From: Vibrio cortegadensis
GTDB taxonomy: Bacteria > Pseudomonadota > Gammaproteobacteria > Enterobacterales > Vibrionaceae
Length of the DNA stretch: 64,000 nucleotides
Direction of reading: 5' to 3'
Assembly (NCBI RefSeq): GCF_024347395.1
Contig: NZ_AP025472.1
Coordinates: forward strand, 1,984,001 to 2,048,000
A program made the translations under genes and the position numbers. This document shows, in pieces, positions 19,450-29,110 of the stretch. The notes below the pieces were generated by a model. It made no database searches. It was not told where the DNA came from and saw nothing but the letters and a program-made list of their open reading frames with translations. The first letter of the stretch is position 1; the number at the start of each line of letters is the position of its first letter.

Positions 19450-21726
19450 ATGGCAGAGCAATTTGCTAAAGCTTGGGAAAGTTTTGTTGAAGGTGAATGG
19501 CAAAACGAAGTTAACGTTCGCGATTTTATCCAGAAGAACTACGCACCGTATGAAGGTGACGAATCTTTCCTAGTTTCTGAAGGTACTGAAGCAACTAACA
19601 AGCTTTGGGCTTCGGTAATGGAAGGTATCAAACAGGAAAACGCAACAAAAGCTCCTGTTGATTTTGATACTTCTGTTATCTCTACCATCACTGCTCACGA
19701 TGCAGGCTACATTGAAAAAGACCTAGAAACTATTGTTGGTCTTCAAACTGAAAAACCGCTAAAACGTGCAATCATCCCTAACGGTGGTGTGCGTATGGTT
19801 GAAGGTTCTTGTAAAGCATACGGCGAAACTCTTGACCCTATGGTTTCAAAAATCTACTCAGAATACCGCAAAACACACAACGCTGGCGTTTTCGATATTT
19901 ACACTCCTGATATCCTAAAATGTCGTAAGTCTGGTGTTTTGACTGGTCTTCCTGATGCTTACGGCCGTGGTCGTATCATCGGTGACTACCGTCGTGTTGC
20001 ACTTTACGGTATTGATTACCTAATGAAAGACAAGCTAGCTCAATTCGCTTCTCTACAAGAGCGTTTTGAAAATGGCGAAGACCTAGCAGCTACAATGCAA
20101 CTTCGTGAAGAAATTGCTGAGCAACACCGCGCTCTAGGCCAAATTAAAGTTATGGCTGCGAAATACGGCTGTGATATTTCTGAGCCAGCTCAAACTGCTC
20201 AAGAAGCTATCCAATGGACTTACTTCGGCTACCTAGCTGCAGTTAAATCTCAAAACGGTGCTGCAATGTCTCTAGGTCGTACTTCGACTTTCCTAGACAT
20301 CTACATCGAACGTGATATCGCTGCTGGCATCATCACTGAAGTTCAAGCTCAAGAAATGATTGACCACTTCGTAATGAAGCTACGTATGGTTCGTTTCCTA
20401 CGTACTCCTGAATACGATGAGCTGTTCTCTGGCGACCCTATCTGGGCTACAGAATCTATGGGTGGTATGGGTGTTGATGGTCGTACTCTAGTTACGCGTT
20501 CAAACTTCCGTTTCCTAAACAGCCTATACACTATGGGTCCTTCTCCAGAGCCAAACATCACTGTTCTTTGGTCTGAGCAACTACCTGACGGCTTCAAACG
20601 TTTCTGTGCAAAAGTATCTATCGATACTTCTTCTATCCAGTACGAAAACGATGATCTAATGCGTCCTGACCTTGGTTCTGACGACTACGCAATTGCATGT
20701 TGTGTTTCTCCAATGATTGTTGGTAAACAAATGCAGTTCTTCGGTGCTCGTGCAAACCTTGCTAAGACAATGCTTTACTCAATCAATGGCGGCATGGACG
20801 AGAAGCTGAAAATGCAAGTCGGCCCTAAAGAAGCGCCAATGACTGATGCAGTTCTTGATTACGATAAAGTAATGGATCGTCTAGATCACTTCATGGATTG
20901 GCTAGCTAAGCAATACGTGACTGCGCTAAACAGCATCCACTACATGCACGACAAATACAGCTACGAAGCGTCTCTAATGGCTCTTCATGACCGTGACGTT
21001 CGTCGTACTATGGCTTGTGGTATTGCTGGTCTGTCAGTTGCTGCTGACTCACTATCTGCAATCAAATACGCTAAAGTTTCTCCTATCCGTGATGAAGATG
21101 GTATTGCTACTGACTTCGCTATCGAAGGTGACTACCCTAAATTTGGTAACAACGATTCACGCGTAGATGACATCGCATGTGAACTTGTTTCTACATTCAT
21201 GGGCAAAATCCGTAAACTGACTATGTACCGCAATGCGATCCCTACTCAGTCTATCCTTACTATCACTTCTAACGTTGTGTACGGTAAGAAAACGGGTAAC
21301 ACTCCAGATGGTCGTCGCGCTGGTGCTCCTTTCGCTCCTGGTGCAAACCCAATGCACGGTCGTGACGAAAAAGGCGCTGTAGCTTCACTTACTTCTGTAG
21401 GTAAACTACCGTTTGCTGATGCTCAAGATGGTATCTCTTACACTTTCTCTATCGTGCCAAATGCACTAGGTAAAGAAGAAGATAGCCAACGTTCTAACCT
21501 TGCTGGTCTTATGGATGGTTACTTCCACCACGAAACTGGTATTGAAGGTGGTCAACACCTTAACGTGAACGTTCTTAACCGTGAAACTCTAGAAGACGCA
21601 GTTAAGCACCCAGAGAACTACCCTCAGCTAACTATCCGTGTATCGGGTTACGCTGTGCGTTTCAACTCTCTAACGACTGAGCAACAACAAGACGTAATCG
21701 CACGTACTTTCACTGAATCTCTATAA
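19450..21726 (+). CDS. pflB: Formate C-acetyltransferase (pyruvate formate-lyase)
   Basis: 758-residue glycyl-radical enzyme that cleaves pyruvate with CoA to acetyl-CoA and formate under anaerobic conditions. The active-site cysteine pair is C417-C418 (IACCVSP), and the radical glycine is G733 in [10 protein letters not shown]. Length and motif positions are those of E. coli PflB within one residue. Codon choice is strongly optimised, fitting an abundant enzyme. It needs PflA, encoded 1.3 kb downstream, to install the radical; the gene between them encodes an LpxR-type protein. A strong terminator follows. Confidence 0.98.
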   Translation: MAEQFAKAWESFVEGEWQNEVNVRDFIQKNYAPYEGDESFLVSEGTEATNKLWASVMEGIKQENATKAPVDFDTSVISTITAHDAGYIEKDLETIVGLQTEKPLKRAIIPNGGVRMVEGSCKAYGETLDPMVSKIYSEYRKTHNAGVFDIYTPDILKCRKSGVLTGLPDAYGRGRIIGDYRRVALYGIDYLMKDKLAQFASLQERFENGEDLAATMQLREEIAEQHRALGQIKVMAAKYGCDISEPAQTAQEAIQWTYFGYLAAVKSQNGAAMSLGRTSTFLDIYIERDIAAGIITEVQAQEMIDHFVMKLRMVRFLRTPEYDELFSGDPIWATESMGGMGVDGRTLVTRSNFRFLNSLYTMGPSPEPNITVLWSEQLPDGFKRFCAKVSIDTSSIQYENDDLMRPDLGSDDYAIACCVSPMIVGKQMQFFGARANLAKTMLYSINGGMDEKLKMQVGPKEAPMTDAVLDYDKVMDRLDHFMDWLAKQYVTALNSIHYMHDKYSYEASLMALHDRDVRRTMACGIAGLSVAADSLSAIKYAKVSPIRDEDGIATDFAIEGDYPKFGNNDSRVDDIACELVSTFMGKIRKLTMYRNAIPTQSILTITSNVVYGKKTGNTPDGRRAGAPFAPGANPMHGRDEKGAVASLTSVGKLPFADAQDGISYTFSIVPNALGKEEDSQRSNLAGLMDGYFHHETGIEGGQHLNVNVLNRETLEDAVKHPENYPQLTIRVSGYAVRFNSLTTEQQQDVIARTFTESL

Positions 21727-21748
21727 TTTATTATAGATTTGGTATCGA

Positions 21749-21777
21749 AACCCACTCTTAGGAGTGGGTTTTTTTTT
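21749..21777 (+). terminator. Terminator of pflB
   Basis: 9-bp stem AACCCACTC/GAGTGGGTT with a 4-base loop and a run of nine T residues. Confidence 0.95.
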
Positions 21778-21823
21778 AATCTCAGGTACGATAGGTTCAA
21801 AATAATATTAAGCTGTTATTACG

Positions 21824-22792
21824 ATGAATTTAAAAAAATCGCTTTTGTTAGCCTTACTCTCTTTGTCTACTCCTCTTACTCATGCGGGGACTTTCACCTT
21901 TAGCCTAGATAATGATGGCATATTCGGTGTCGATAAAGACTACACCAATGGTCTATTCCTTTCTTATTTTTCCGATGAGGTTAGCCTTTCACCTGTTCTG
22001 ACTCCTATCACTAGCTCATTTGGAACCTTTGGTGGTGCGGCCCATAAAGTAGGTTTTACGCTTGGGCAAACCATTTATACTCCAAAGAAAATTGAAGAGT
22101 CCACACCTCAAGTCGATCAGCGCCCTTATGCTGGTGTACTTTTTTTCCAAACGGATATTGCTAATATTTCAGCCTATAGAGCTGATCGGTACGGCTTCTT
22201 GGTTGGCTCCACAGGTCCAAACTCTTTAGCCGATGTCGCTCAAGATTTCATTCACAGCATTACAGGGTCAACTCAACCTGAAGGCTGGGATTATCAAGTC
22301 GAAGATCAAATGCTAGGCAACTTTGAGTTTGAAACTCATAATGCCCTGTTTCGTAGCCGATCAAGTGGCGGTACTCAACACGAGATAAAAAACATCTCTA
22401 GAGTGATGGCGGGTAATTACCGTAGTGAAATCGCAACTGGGATGATGTGGCGTTGGGGCTCAGGTTTAGATAGCAGTATTGGTGCCGCAAGGGTTTCAAT
22501 GGAAAACTCATTTCTGCCCGGTATGATCATGCAAGGTTCAAGTAGTGCTTACCTGTTCGCTGGCATAGAAGGCCGCTACCGTTTTAATGACATCACTATC
22601 GATGGGCCAGTTCCTGATGAAGTTTATCCAGTGACTTTACAAAATACTCAAGCCACCGCAAGCTTAGGCGCTGTTTGGTATAATCAAACGCTGGGCGCAT
22701 CTTTCACATTCTCAGCTAAAACGTCTGATTTCAAGGAAGATGAGACGTCAGCCTATGGGGTAGGCGCACTGACGCTCTTTGGCTTCTTCTAA
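21824..22792 (+). CDS. lpxR: LpxR-family lipid A 3'-O-deacylase, outer membrane
   Basis: 322-residue precursor with a signal peptide (MNLKKSLLLALLSLSTPLTHA, then GTFTFSLDNDG) and a beta-barrel pattern ending in an aromatic residue (LTLFGFF). DUF2219/LpxR hallmarks: the mature N9-D10 pair (DNDG), DYTNG, RPYAG, and the IHSITGSTQPEGWDYQ segment with a His at mature position about 123. These correspond to the catalytic Asn, Asp and His regions of Salmonella LpxR, which removes the 3'-acyloxyacyl chain of lipid A in a Ca2+-dependent reaction. It sits between pflB and pflA, each side bounded by a terminator, so it is its own unit. Confidence 0.85.
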   Translation: MNLKKSLLLALLSLSTPLTHAGTFTFSLDNDGIFGVDKDYTNGLFLSYFSDEVSLSPVLTPITSSFGTFGGAAHKVGFTLGQTIYTPKKIEESTPQVDQRPYAGVLFFQTDIANISAYRADRYGFLVGSTGPNSLADVAQDFIHSITGSTQPEGWDYQVEDQMLGNFEFETHNALFRSRSSGGTQHEIKNISRVMAGNYRSEIATGMMWRWGSGLDSSIGAARVSMENSFLPGMIMQGSSSAYLFAGIEGRYRFNDITIDGPVPDEVYPVTLQNTQATASLGAVWYNQTLGASFTFSAKTSDFKEDETSAYGVGALTLFGFF

Positions 22793-22833
22793 ACTTATGC
22801 AATGTACTCTAGAGAGTTAATATGCCTTATTTT

Positions 22834-22869
22834 AAAAATCCACTGATGGTATTCCACAGTGGATTTTTT
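22834..22869 (+). terminator. Terminator of the lpxR-type gene
   Basis: 11-bp stem AAAATCCACTG (22835-22845) with its complement at 22857-22867, followed by T residues; 40 bases after the stop. Confidence 0.85.
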
Positions 22870-23034
22870 ATACTCTTTTTCCTTATCACTCAAACAAAAT
22901 TTTACCTCAAATTCGTATCTATGATTTCTTACCTATTTCCTTACAAATACACAGCTCTAGCACTGAAGTAGGGCTATATATCCCTTACTATTTGTAATAA
23001 AATAGTCATTAAATTACCTATTTGAGATGAGCTT

Positions 23035-23775
23035 ATGTCAACATCTGGTCGTATTCACTCATTCGAGTCATGTGGCACCGTCGATGGCCCTGGAATCCGT
23101 TTTATTGTGTTCTTACAAGGCTGTTTAATGCGTTGTATGTATTGTCATAACCGTGATACTTGGGATGTTAATGATGGCCGAGAAGTCACTGTTGAAGAAA
23201 TTATCAAAGAAGCGAAATCTTACCGCCACTTTATGAAAGCTTCTGGTGGAGGTATTACTTGTTCTGGTGGTGAAGCCATGTTGCAGCCAGAATTCGTTCG
23301 TGATTTCTTCCGAGCGGCACAAGCTGAAGGTATCCACACCTGCCTTGATACCAATGGCTATATTCGTAAGCACACTGATGTCGTTGATGAAGTTTTAGAC
23401 GCTACCGATCTGGTAATGCTAGATCTAAAACACATGAAAGATGAAATCCATCATGATTTTATTGGTGTATCAAATAAGCGAACGCTCGACTTTGCTCGTT
23501 ACTTACACAAACTTGGTCAAAAAACGTGGATCCGTTATGTGATTGTTCCAGGGTATACGGATGATGAAGAGTCAGCTCACATGCTTGGCGAATTTATCAA
23601 AGATATGGACAATATCGAAAAGGTTGAGTTGCTGCCTTATCACAAGCTAGGCGCTCATAAATGGGAAGCGCTCGGTTACGATTATCCGCTGGAAGGGACA
23701 AATCCACCATCGAAAGAGACGATGGATAAAATGGTCAGCATCCTTAGCCAGTATAATGATAATGTAAAATACTAA
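23035..23775 (+). CDS. pflA: Pyruvate formate-lyase 1-activating enzyme
   Basis: 246-residue radical SAM enzyme that installs the glycyl radical on PflB. The cluster motif C-x3-C-x2-C is at C30, C34 and C37 ([11 protein letters not shown]); the SAM-binding [17 protein letters not shown] follows near residue 76. Length equals E. coli PflA. It has its own promoter region of about 160 bases after the lpxR terminator, and its own terminator, so it is not in a simple pflBA operon. Confidence 0.97.
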   Translation: MSTSGRIHSFESCGTVDGPGIRFIVFLQGCLMRCMYCHNRDTWDVNDGREVTVEEIIKEAKSYRHFMKASGGGITCSGGEAMLQPEFVRDFFRAAQAEGIHTCLDTNGYIRKHTDVVDEVLDATDLVMLDLKHMKDEIHHDFIGVSNKRTLDFARYLHKLGQKTWIRYVIVPGYTDDEESAHMLGEFIKDMDNIEKVELLPYHKLGAHKWEALGYDYPLEGTNPPSKETMDKMVSILSQYNDNVKY

Positions 23776-23806
23776 ACTCAATAGTATCTCTTGTACATTT
23801 GATGAT

Positions 23807-23836
23807 AATACCAGCTTAAACGCTGGTATTTTTTTC
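23807..23836 (+). terminator. Terminator of pflA
   Basis: 9-bp stem AATACCAGC/GCTGGTATT, 6-base loop, seven or more T residues. Confidence 0.92.
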
Positions 23837-23996
23837 ATCCTTTTCCCGTTCGTTTATTCTTAAAAATAGAGAGAACGACTATGATGAAAAAATCGACGAA
23901 TGATATTAAATCGGTGTTGAGATCATGTTTCAATATGAATAAACACTGTTAATCTAGTTTCAACAATAAAATCAAATTAAATCTAGTGAGGCTCCA

Positions 23997-24497
23997 ATGG
24001 ATATGACAAACGCTCAACGTTTGATCCTTTCAAATCAATACTACCTAATGTCGCAAATGAACCCAGACAACGCTGCAAAGTACCAACGTTTGCAGACCAT
24101 TGTAGAGCGCGGATACGCTTTGCAAATGAACGAACTGAATAAAGAGTTTGGCTGCTTAACGGAAGAAGAGTGCCGTGAAGTGATTGCCATTATGGAAATG
24201 TATCATGCGATGCAAGAGTCAAACAAAATGCTTTCTGAAGCTGAGCGTAAAGATGTCGATCAACGCCGCCTACAGTTCTTAGGCTTTGATATTGCGACCG
24301 AAGCGCAAGTTGTACATTATGTTCGCTTCCTTACTGAATCTGAAGGACTTTATCCTCAATTCGAAAAGAACGACCATCACTTTAACAGCCAAATGCCAAT
24401 GTTAGAGAAGTACCGTAGAATGCTAGTAACTTGGGGTAAATGTCCACGTCAATACCATTTATCTGCCGCTGAGTTCACCCAAATTTTTAATGCTTAA
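23997..24497 (+). CDS. yfbU: UPF0304 protein YfbU
   Basis: 166 residues, almost collinear with E. coli Yfb[14 protein letters not shown] at the start, [30 protein letters not shown] in the middle, [18 protein letters not shown] at the end. The family is all-helical and cytoplasmic; its function is unknown (overproduction of YfbU has been reported to be toxic in E. coli). ATG 23997 has GTGAGG about nine bases upstream. Single gene ending at a terminator shared with the converging OmpV-like gene. Confidence 0.93.
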   Translation: MDMTNAQRLILSNQYYLMSQMNPDNAAKYQRLQTIVERGYALQMNELNKEFGCLTEEECREVIAIMEMYHAMQESNKMLSEAERKDVDQRRLQFLGFDIATEAQVVHYVRFLTESEGLYPQFEKNDHHFNSQMPMLEKYRRMLVTWGKCPRQYHLSAAEFTQIFNA

Positions 24498-24521
24498 CCC
24501 CATGCTATCTCAGCTAAAATA

Positions 24522-24555
24522 AAAAAGGGATTGATGTAATGCATCAACCCCTTTT
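24522..24555. terminator. Bidirectional terminator yfbU / OmpV-like gene
   Basis: Stem of AAAAGGG(A)TTGATG with CATCAA(C)CCCTTTT around a 5-base loop; A-rich left and T-rich right flanks serve both converging genes. Confidence 0.85.
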
Positions 24556-24573
24556 CTGAATCAGTTCAGATAG

Positions 24574-25344
24574 TTAGAACACGTATACTATGCCCACATT
24601 AGCTGTTGTATTCACCCCACTTTCAAGTATTGGGCTACCTTCAATATCACCTTCCAAGTTAGTGTAACGAATACCACCAGTTACACGAATGCTTCGAGTT
24701 AGGTGCATGTAACCAGAAAGACCCACGAAGTATTGTCCATCCCAATCGGCATCAAATTCAGTCAACGTACCACCACCAGCCGTTGCTTTCGCGACTTCGC
24801 TAGACGATACACCGTATAAGTGGTTATTCAACTTATCGCTGTTATAAGCGTAACCAATTGAAGGTGTAATACCCCACACGCCACGGTTAATCGGTAAACG
24901 CCAAGCCGCTTCAGCGTACAAACCATTATGCGTAGAGCCAATATCGCTACCCGCAGTCGCTTCAAAAACGCCGGCTAAAGTCACTAGTTGGTAACTCACG
25001 CCACCTAACACTGCGGCTTTACGTTCATCAATGTATTTTTTAATATTTTCATCATCAGAATCTGAAGGATCTAATGAACGAGCATCGTATGCAAAACGGA
25101 AAATAACATTCTGTGTTGAGCCAGCAGGAAACAGACGGTAACCACCCGTAAAACCACGTAGGAAAAGATGCTCACCTTCATAGCCAACCATTGGAATCGC
25201 CACTACATTCGAAGGAGTATCTTTATATACCGCAGGAGAATAAGAGACGGCCGCACCAAGTGACCACGATCCAGCTTTTGCAAACGCTAACGATGGCGCA
25301 GCAATAAGCGCACTAGCTAGCATCAATGTAGACAACTTTTTCAC
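24574..25344 (-). CDS. MipA/OmpV family outer-membrane protein
   Basis: 256-residue precursor with a signal peptide (MKKLSTLMLASALIAAPSLAFA, then KAGSWSLGAAVSYSP). Alternating beta-strand pattern and a terminal Phe (NVGIVYVF) indicate an outer-membrane barrel. Family landmarks are YSPAVYKDTPSNVVAIPMVGYEGEHLFLRG and the WRLPINRGVWGITPSIGYAYNSDKLNN segment. MipA scaffolds murein enzymes in E. coli and OmpV is an immunogenic Vibrio protein; which role applies here is unknown. Reverse gene, divergent from yeaG. Confidence 0.88.
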   Translation of the reverse strand: MKKLSTLMLASALIAAPSLAFAKAGSWSLGAAVSYSPAVYKDTPSNVVAIPMVGYEGEHLFLRGFTGGYRLFPAGSTQNVIFRFAYDARSLDPSDSDDENIKKYIDERKAAVLGGVSYQLVTLAGVFEATAGSDIGSTHNGLYAEAAWRLPINRGVWGITPSIGYAYNSDKLNNHLYGVSSSEVAKATAGGGTLTEFDADWDGQYFVGLSGYMHLTRSIRVTGGIRYTNLEGDIEGSPILESGVNTTANVGIVYVF

Positions 25345-25749
25345 GTTAAAACCTTACTAGTTCATTATCTATTTAATATTTGTCGCCATGATATAGCACG
25401 GCGTACCATCATTCAAGCTGCTTTATGTTAAATCTATAATCTCCTGTTATTTAGGTGGTCATTTTATTAATTTTACGAATAACCTAGCATTGCTTTTTTC
25501 ATAGCCCCCCTCCACCACGGCTTTCGTTGATTGGCAAAGCTCGTTAATTATATAAATTATGATTCATATTAGATATAGCTAAATCTAAACCTATTTGATC
25601 CACGAATTCAAAGCGTATTTTGCTCATTTTTTACAAATAAATACATAATTGTTAAGCAAAATACCAAGTTTAGGTCTAGGCTTTATGTTGTAAGGAAGCT
25701 GTACATTTTGCTGTCATTCATGGGTGACAGATTGAGAGGGGAATTTACT
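25345..25749. other. Divergent intergenic region OmpV-like gene / yeaG
   Basis: 405 AT-rich bases. The yeaG ribosome-binding site is AGAGGGG at 25734-25740. I looked for sigma-54 (GG-N10-GC) elements, because YeaG genes are often stress- or nitrogen-regulated, and found no convincing one. No ORF, repeat or hairpin stands out. Confidence 0.4.
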
Positions 25750-27684
25750 ATGAGTATTTTTGATCATTATCAGGCGCGCTACGAAGCCGCGAAAGATGAA
25801 GAGTTATCCATCCAAGATTTTCTCGGTCTATGTAAAGACAATAAGAGCGCCTACGCAAATGCGGCAGAGCGACTTTTACTCGCGATTGGTGAACCAGAGA
25901 TCATTGACACCGCACAAGATCCAAGACTAAGCCGAATTTTTTCAAACCGAGTGATTTCACGATACAAAACTTTTGAAGACTTCTATGGTATGGAGGAAGC
26001 CATTGAACAGATCGTTTCATACCTTAAACATGCTGCTCAAGGCTTAGAAGAACGCAAACAGATACTGTACCTTTTAGGGCCTGTTGGGGGTGGTAAATCC
26101 TCTCTAGCTGAAAAGCTTAAAGCGCTAATGCAACAGATGCCTATTTATGTGCTGTCAGCAAATGGTGAACGCAGCCCTGTAAACGATCACCCTTTCTGCC
26201 TTTTTGACGTCACTGAAGATGGTGACTTACTGAAAAAAGAATATGGTATAGAGAAACGCTATGTTCGTTCTGTTATGTCCCCTTGGGCCGCAAAACGATT
26301 GCATGAATTTGGTGGCGATATTACTAAATTCAGCGTTGTGAAAGTTCGTCCTTCAATACTAGATCAAGTTGCCATCGCTAAAACTGAGCCGGGTGATGAA
26401 AACAACCAAGACATTTCCTCACTGGTCGGTAAGGTTGATATTCGTCAACTTGAGCACTTCTCTCAAGATGACCCCGATGCTTATAGCTACTCGGGCGCAT
26501 TATGTAAAGCCAACCAAGGCTTGATGGAATTTGTGGAGATGTTCAAAGCTCCAATTAAAGTGCTTCACCCTCTTCTAACGGCGACTCAAGAAGGTAACTT
26601 CAACGGTACTGAAGGATTATCAGCATTGCCATTTGACGGCATGATCCTCGCGCACTCCAATGAGTCAGAGTGGCAAACTTTCCGTAACAACAAAAACAAT
26701 GAAGCTTTCCTCGATCGGGTTTATATCGTAAAAGTACCATACTGCTTACGAGTATCCGAAGAGGTTAAGATTTACCAAAAGCTGCTTGATCACAGTGAAC
26801 TATCCAAAGCACCCTGTTCACCAAGTACCTTAGATTTACTTTCACAGTTCAGCATTTTGTCACGTTTAAAAGTGCCAGAAAACTCATCTCTATTCTCTAA
26901 AATGCGAGTCTATGATGGTGAGACACTTAAAGACACCGATCCAAAAGCAAAAAGTTATCAAGAATACCGTGACTATGCAGGTGTAGACGAAGGCATGTCT
27001 GGATTATCTACTCGTTTTGCATTCAAGATTCTATCTCGTGTATTTAACTTTGACCAAGCCGAAGTGGCTGCTAACCCCGTGCACTTGTTCTATGTCATTG
27101 AGCAACAAATCGAACGAGAGCAATTCCCTCAAGAGCAGGCAGAACGTTATCTTGAATTTTTAAAAGGGTATCTAGTACCTCGTTATGTAGAGTTCATTGG
27201 TAAAGAAATTCAAACCGCATATTTGGAATCTTACTCTGAATACGGTCAGAATATTTTTGACCGTTACGTTACCTACGCTGATTTCTGGATCCAAGATCAA
27301 GAGTACCGAGATCCAGAAACTGGACAACTATTTGATCGTTCATCGCTCAATGGTGAACTCGAAAAAATCGAGAAAACTGCGGGTATCAGCAACCCTAAAG
27401 ATTTCCGTAATGAAATCGTTAATTTCGTCTTACGTGCTAAGGCAAATAATAACGGCAAAAATCCAGTGTGGACGAGTTACGAAAAACTCCGCACCGTCAT
27501 TGAGAAGAAAATGTTCTCGAACACAGAAGAGCTACTACCTGTCATCTCATTTAATGCGAAAACTTCATCTGATGATCAGAAGAAACATGACGACTTTGTG
27601 GCCCGTATGATGGAGAAAGGCTACACAGAAAAACAAGTACGATTGCTGTCTGAGTGGTATTTACGAGTGCGTAAGTCCTCTTAA
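25750..27684 (+). CDS. yeaG: PrkA-family serine protein kinase YeaG
   Basis: 644 residues, the same length as E. coli YeaG. An N-terminal AAA+-like ATPase part has the P-loop GPVGGGKS (Lys at residue 116), followed by the PrkA C-terminal domain. PrkA proteins phosphorylate on Ser/Thr and act in stationary-phase and starvation adaptation. The longest ORF begins 14 codons earlier at a TTG, but ATG 25750 has AGAGGGG nine bases upstream and gives the family start MSIFDHYQARYEAAKDEE. First gene of the conserved yeaG-yeaH-ycgB set; a 143-base gap with a large hairpin precedes yeaH. Confidence 0.95.
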   Translation: MSIFDHYQARYEAAKDEELSIQDFLGLCKDNKSAYANAAERLLLAIGEPEIIDTAQDPRLSRIFSNRVISRYKTFEDFYGMEEAIEQIVSYLKHAAQGLEERKQILYLLGPVGGGKSSLAEKLKALMQQMPIYVLSANGERSPVNDHPFCLFDVTEDGDLLKKEYGIEKRYVRSVMSPWAAKRLHEFGGDITKFSVVKVRPSILDQVAIAKTEPGDENNQDISSLVGKVDIRQLEHFSQDDPDAYSYSGALCKANQGLMEFVEMFKAPIKVLHPLLTATQEGNFNGTEGLSALPFDGMILAHSNESEWQTFRNNKNNEAFLDRVYIVKVPYCLRVSEEVKIYQKLLDHSELSKAPCSPSTLDLLSQFSILSRLKVPENSSLFSKMRVYDGETLKDTDPKAKSYQEYRDYAGVDEGMSGLSTRFAFKILSRVFNFDQAEVAANPVHLFYVIEQQIEREQFPQEQAERYLEFLKGYLVPRYVEFIGKEIQTAYLESYSEYGQNIFDRYVTYADFWIQDQEYRDPETGQLFDRSSLNGELEKIEKTAGISNPKDFRNEIVNFVLRAKANNNGKNPVWTSYEKLRTVIEKKMFSNTEELLPVISFNAKTSSDDQKKHDDFVARMMEKGYTEKQVRLLSEWYLRVRKSS

Positions 27685-27752
27685 TATAAAAGAAACCAAT
27701 CAAGCCTGATTAGCTGTCTATTCAGAGACCAACGATATAGCAGTGATAAGCC

Positions 27753-27796
27753 ACACGTTGTTACAGTTAAGCAATACTGTAGCTGTAGCAACGTGT
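27753..27796 (+). other. Long stable hairpin between yeaG and yeaH
   Basis: Two 14-base arms, ACACGTTGTTACAG (27753-27766) and CTGTAGCAACGTGT (27783-27796), pair fully with one G-U wobble around a 16-base loop. No T run follows, so it is not a standard terminator; it lies 21 bases before the yeaH ribosome-binding site (AGGAGGT). Confidence 0.7.
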
Positions 27797-27827
27797 CAGG
27801 TGACGTGAAGTTTATAGGAGGTAACTC

Positions 27828-29099
27828 ATGGCACAATTTATTGATAGGAGGCTCAATGGCAAAAACAAGAGCGCAGTGAATAGACAGCGCTTTTTAAAAC
27901 GCCATAAGGAGCAGATAAAAGAGTCGGTTGCTGACGCGGTTAACCGTCGTTCTATTACCAATACTGAAACTGGTGAAGATATCTCTATTCCACATAAAGA
28001 TATTAAAGAGCCAAGTTTTCATCAGGGGCAAGGTGGTAGCCGAGAACGAGTTCATCCTGGTAATGATCAATTCATTACGGGAGACAAAATTGAGCGCCCT
28101 AAAGGTGGCGGTCAAGGTGGTGGCTCTGGCGAAGGTGACGCAAGCCCTGATGGTGAAGGACAAGATGAATTCGTATTTCAAATATCCAAAGATGAATACT
28201 TGGATATTCTTTTCGAAGATCTTGAACTGCCGAATTTAGAAAAAAACCAAGTAAATAAAATCACTGAATGGAAAACGCACCGTTCAGGTTTCAAAACAGC
28301 CGGAGTGCCTTCCAACATTGCGATTGTTCGCTCACTACAACAGTCCCTTGCTCGTAGAACCGCAATGACTGCGGGTAAACGTCGCATGCTCAATGAGTTA
28401 GAAGAAGAGTTGGAGCGCATTCATAACCAAGAACCCGCTCAACCATTTGAAGAACTGCGCGTAAAACAGGAGATTGCCGATTTACGTAAAAGGATTGAAA
28501 GTGTTCCTTATATCGACACCTTCGATCTGCGTTTTAAAAACTATGAACGCCGTCCTATCCCCTCCAGCCAAGCGGTTATGTTTTGCTTAATGGATGTATC
28601 GGGTTCAATGGATCAGGCAACGAAAGACATTGCAAAACGCTTCTATGTACTGCTTTATCTCTTCTTAACTCGTACCTATGAGAATGTCGAGGTCGTCTTT
28701 ATCCGACATCATACTCAAGCCAAAGAGGTAGACGAGCATGAGTTTTTCTACTCTCAGGAAACGGGCGGCACCATTGTGTCTAGTGCTCTAAAACTGATGA
28801 ATGAAATCGTAGAAAAACGCTACCCTGCAGCGGAGTGGAACATTTATGCCGCTCAAGCTTCTGATGGGGACAACTGGGCTGATGATTCACCTAGATGTAA
28901 AGAGTTACTGGTCAATAAACTGCTTCCAACTTGTCAGTATTACTCTTACATCGAAATCACTCGTCGTTCGCATCAAACGTTATGGCATGAATATGAAAAA
29001 TTGGAACAGAGTTTTGATAACTTTGCGATGAAAAATATTCGTACCGTCGATGACATCTTCCCCGTATTTAGGGAATTGTTTCACAAAGAGACAGCTTAG
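27828..29099 (+). CDS. yeaH: YeaH/YhbH family protein (DUF444), von Willebrand A-like
   Basis: 423 residues. Starts [26 protein letters not shown], has a glycine-rich low-complexity segment ([19 protein letters not shown], about residues 92-110), then a C-terminal VWA-like fold with the metal-binding MDVSGSM motif (DxSxS) near residue 253 and [10 protein letters not shown] further on. The family always travels with PrkA kinases and SpoVR proteins and its biochemical role is unknown; the YeaG-YeaH pair is linked to nitrogen-starvation survival in E. coli. It has a perfect AGGAGGT ribosome-binding site; ycgB follows after 11 bases. Confidence 0.94.
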   Translation: MAQFIDRRLNGKNKSAVNRQRFLKRHKEQIKESVADAVNRRSITNTETGEDISIPHKDIKEPSFHQGQGGSRERVHPGNDQFITGDKIERPKGGGQGGGSGEGDASPDGEGQDEFVFQISKDEYLDILFEDLELPNLEKNQVNKITEWKTHRSGFKTAGVPSNIAIVRSLQQSLARRTAMTAGKRRMLNELEEELERIHNQEPAQPFEELRVKQEIADLRKRIESVPYIDTFDLRFKNYERRPIPSSQAVMFCLMDVSGSMDQATKDIAKRFYVLLYLFLTRTYENVEVVFIRHHTQAKEVDEHEFFYSQETGGTIVSSALKLMNEIVEKRYPAAEWNIYAAQASDGDNWADDSPRCKELLVNKLLPTCQYYSYIEITRRSHQTLWHEYEKLEQSFDNFAMKNIRTVDDIFPVFRELFHKETA

Positions 29100-29110
29100 G
29101 GAGGTAAGCC

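Noticed and set aside
19298..19573. Forward ORF overlapping the pflB start
   Set aside because: Out of frame with pflB, lies in the leader and has no recognisable sequence.
23881..23952. Tiny forward ORF MMKKSTNDIKSVLRSCFNMN... before yfbU
   Set aside because: 23 codons with only a weak upstream purine run and no recognised homology; may be leader sequence.
25345..25749. Sigma-54 promoter for yeaG
   Set aside because: TTGGCA occurs, but no GC doublet lies at the needed 10-base distance.
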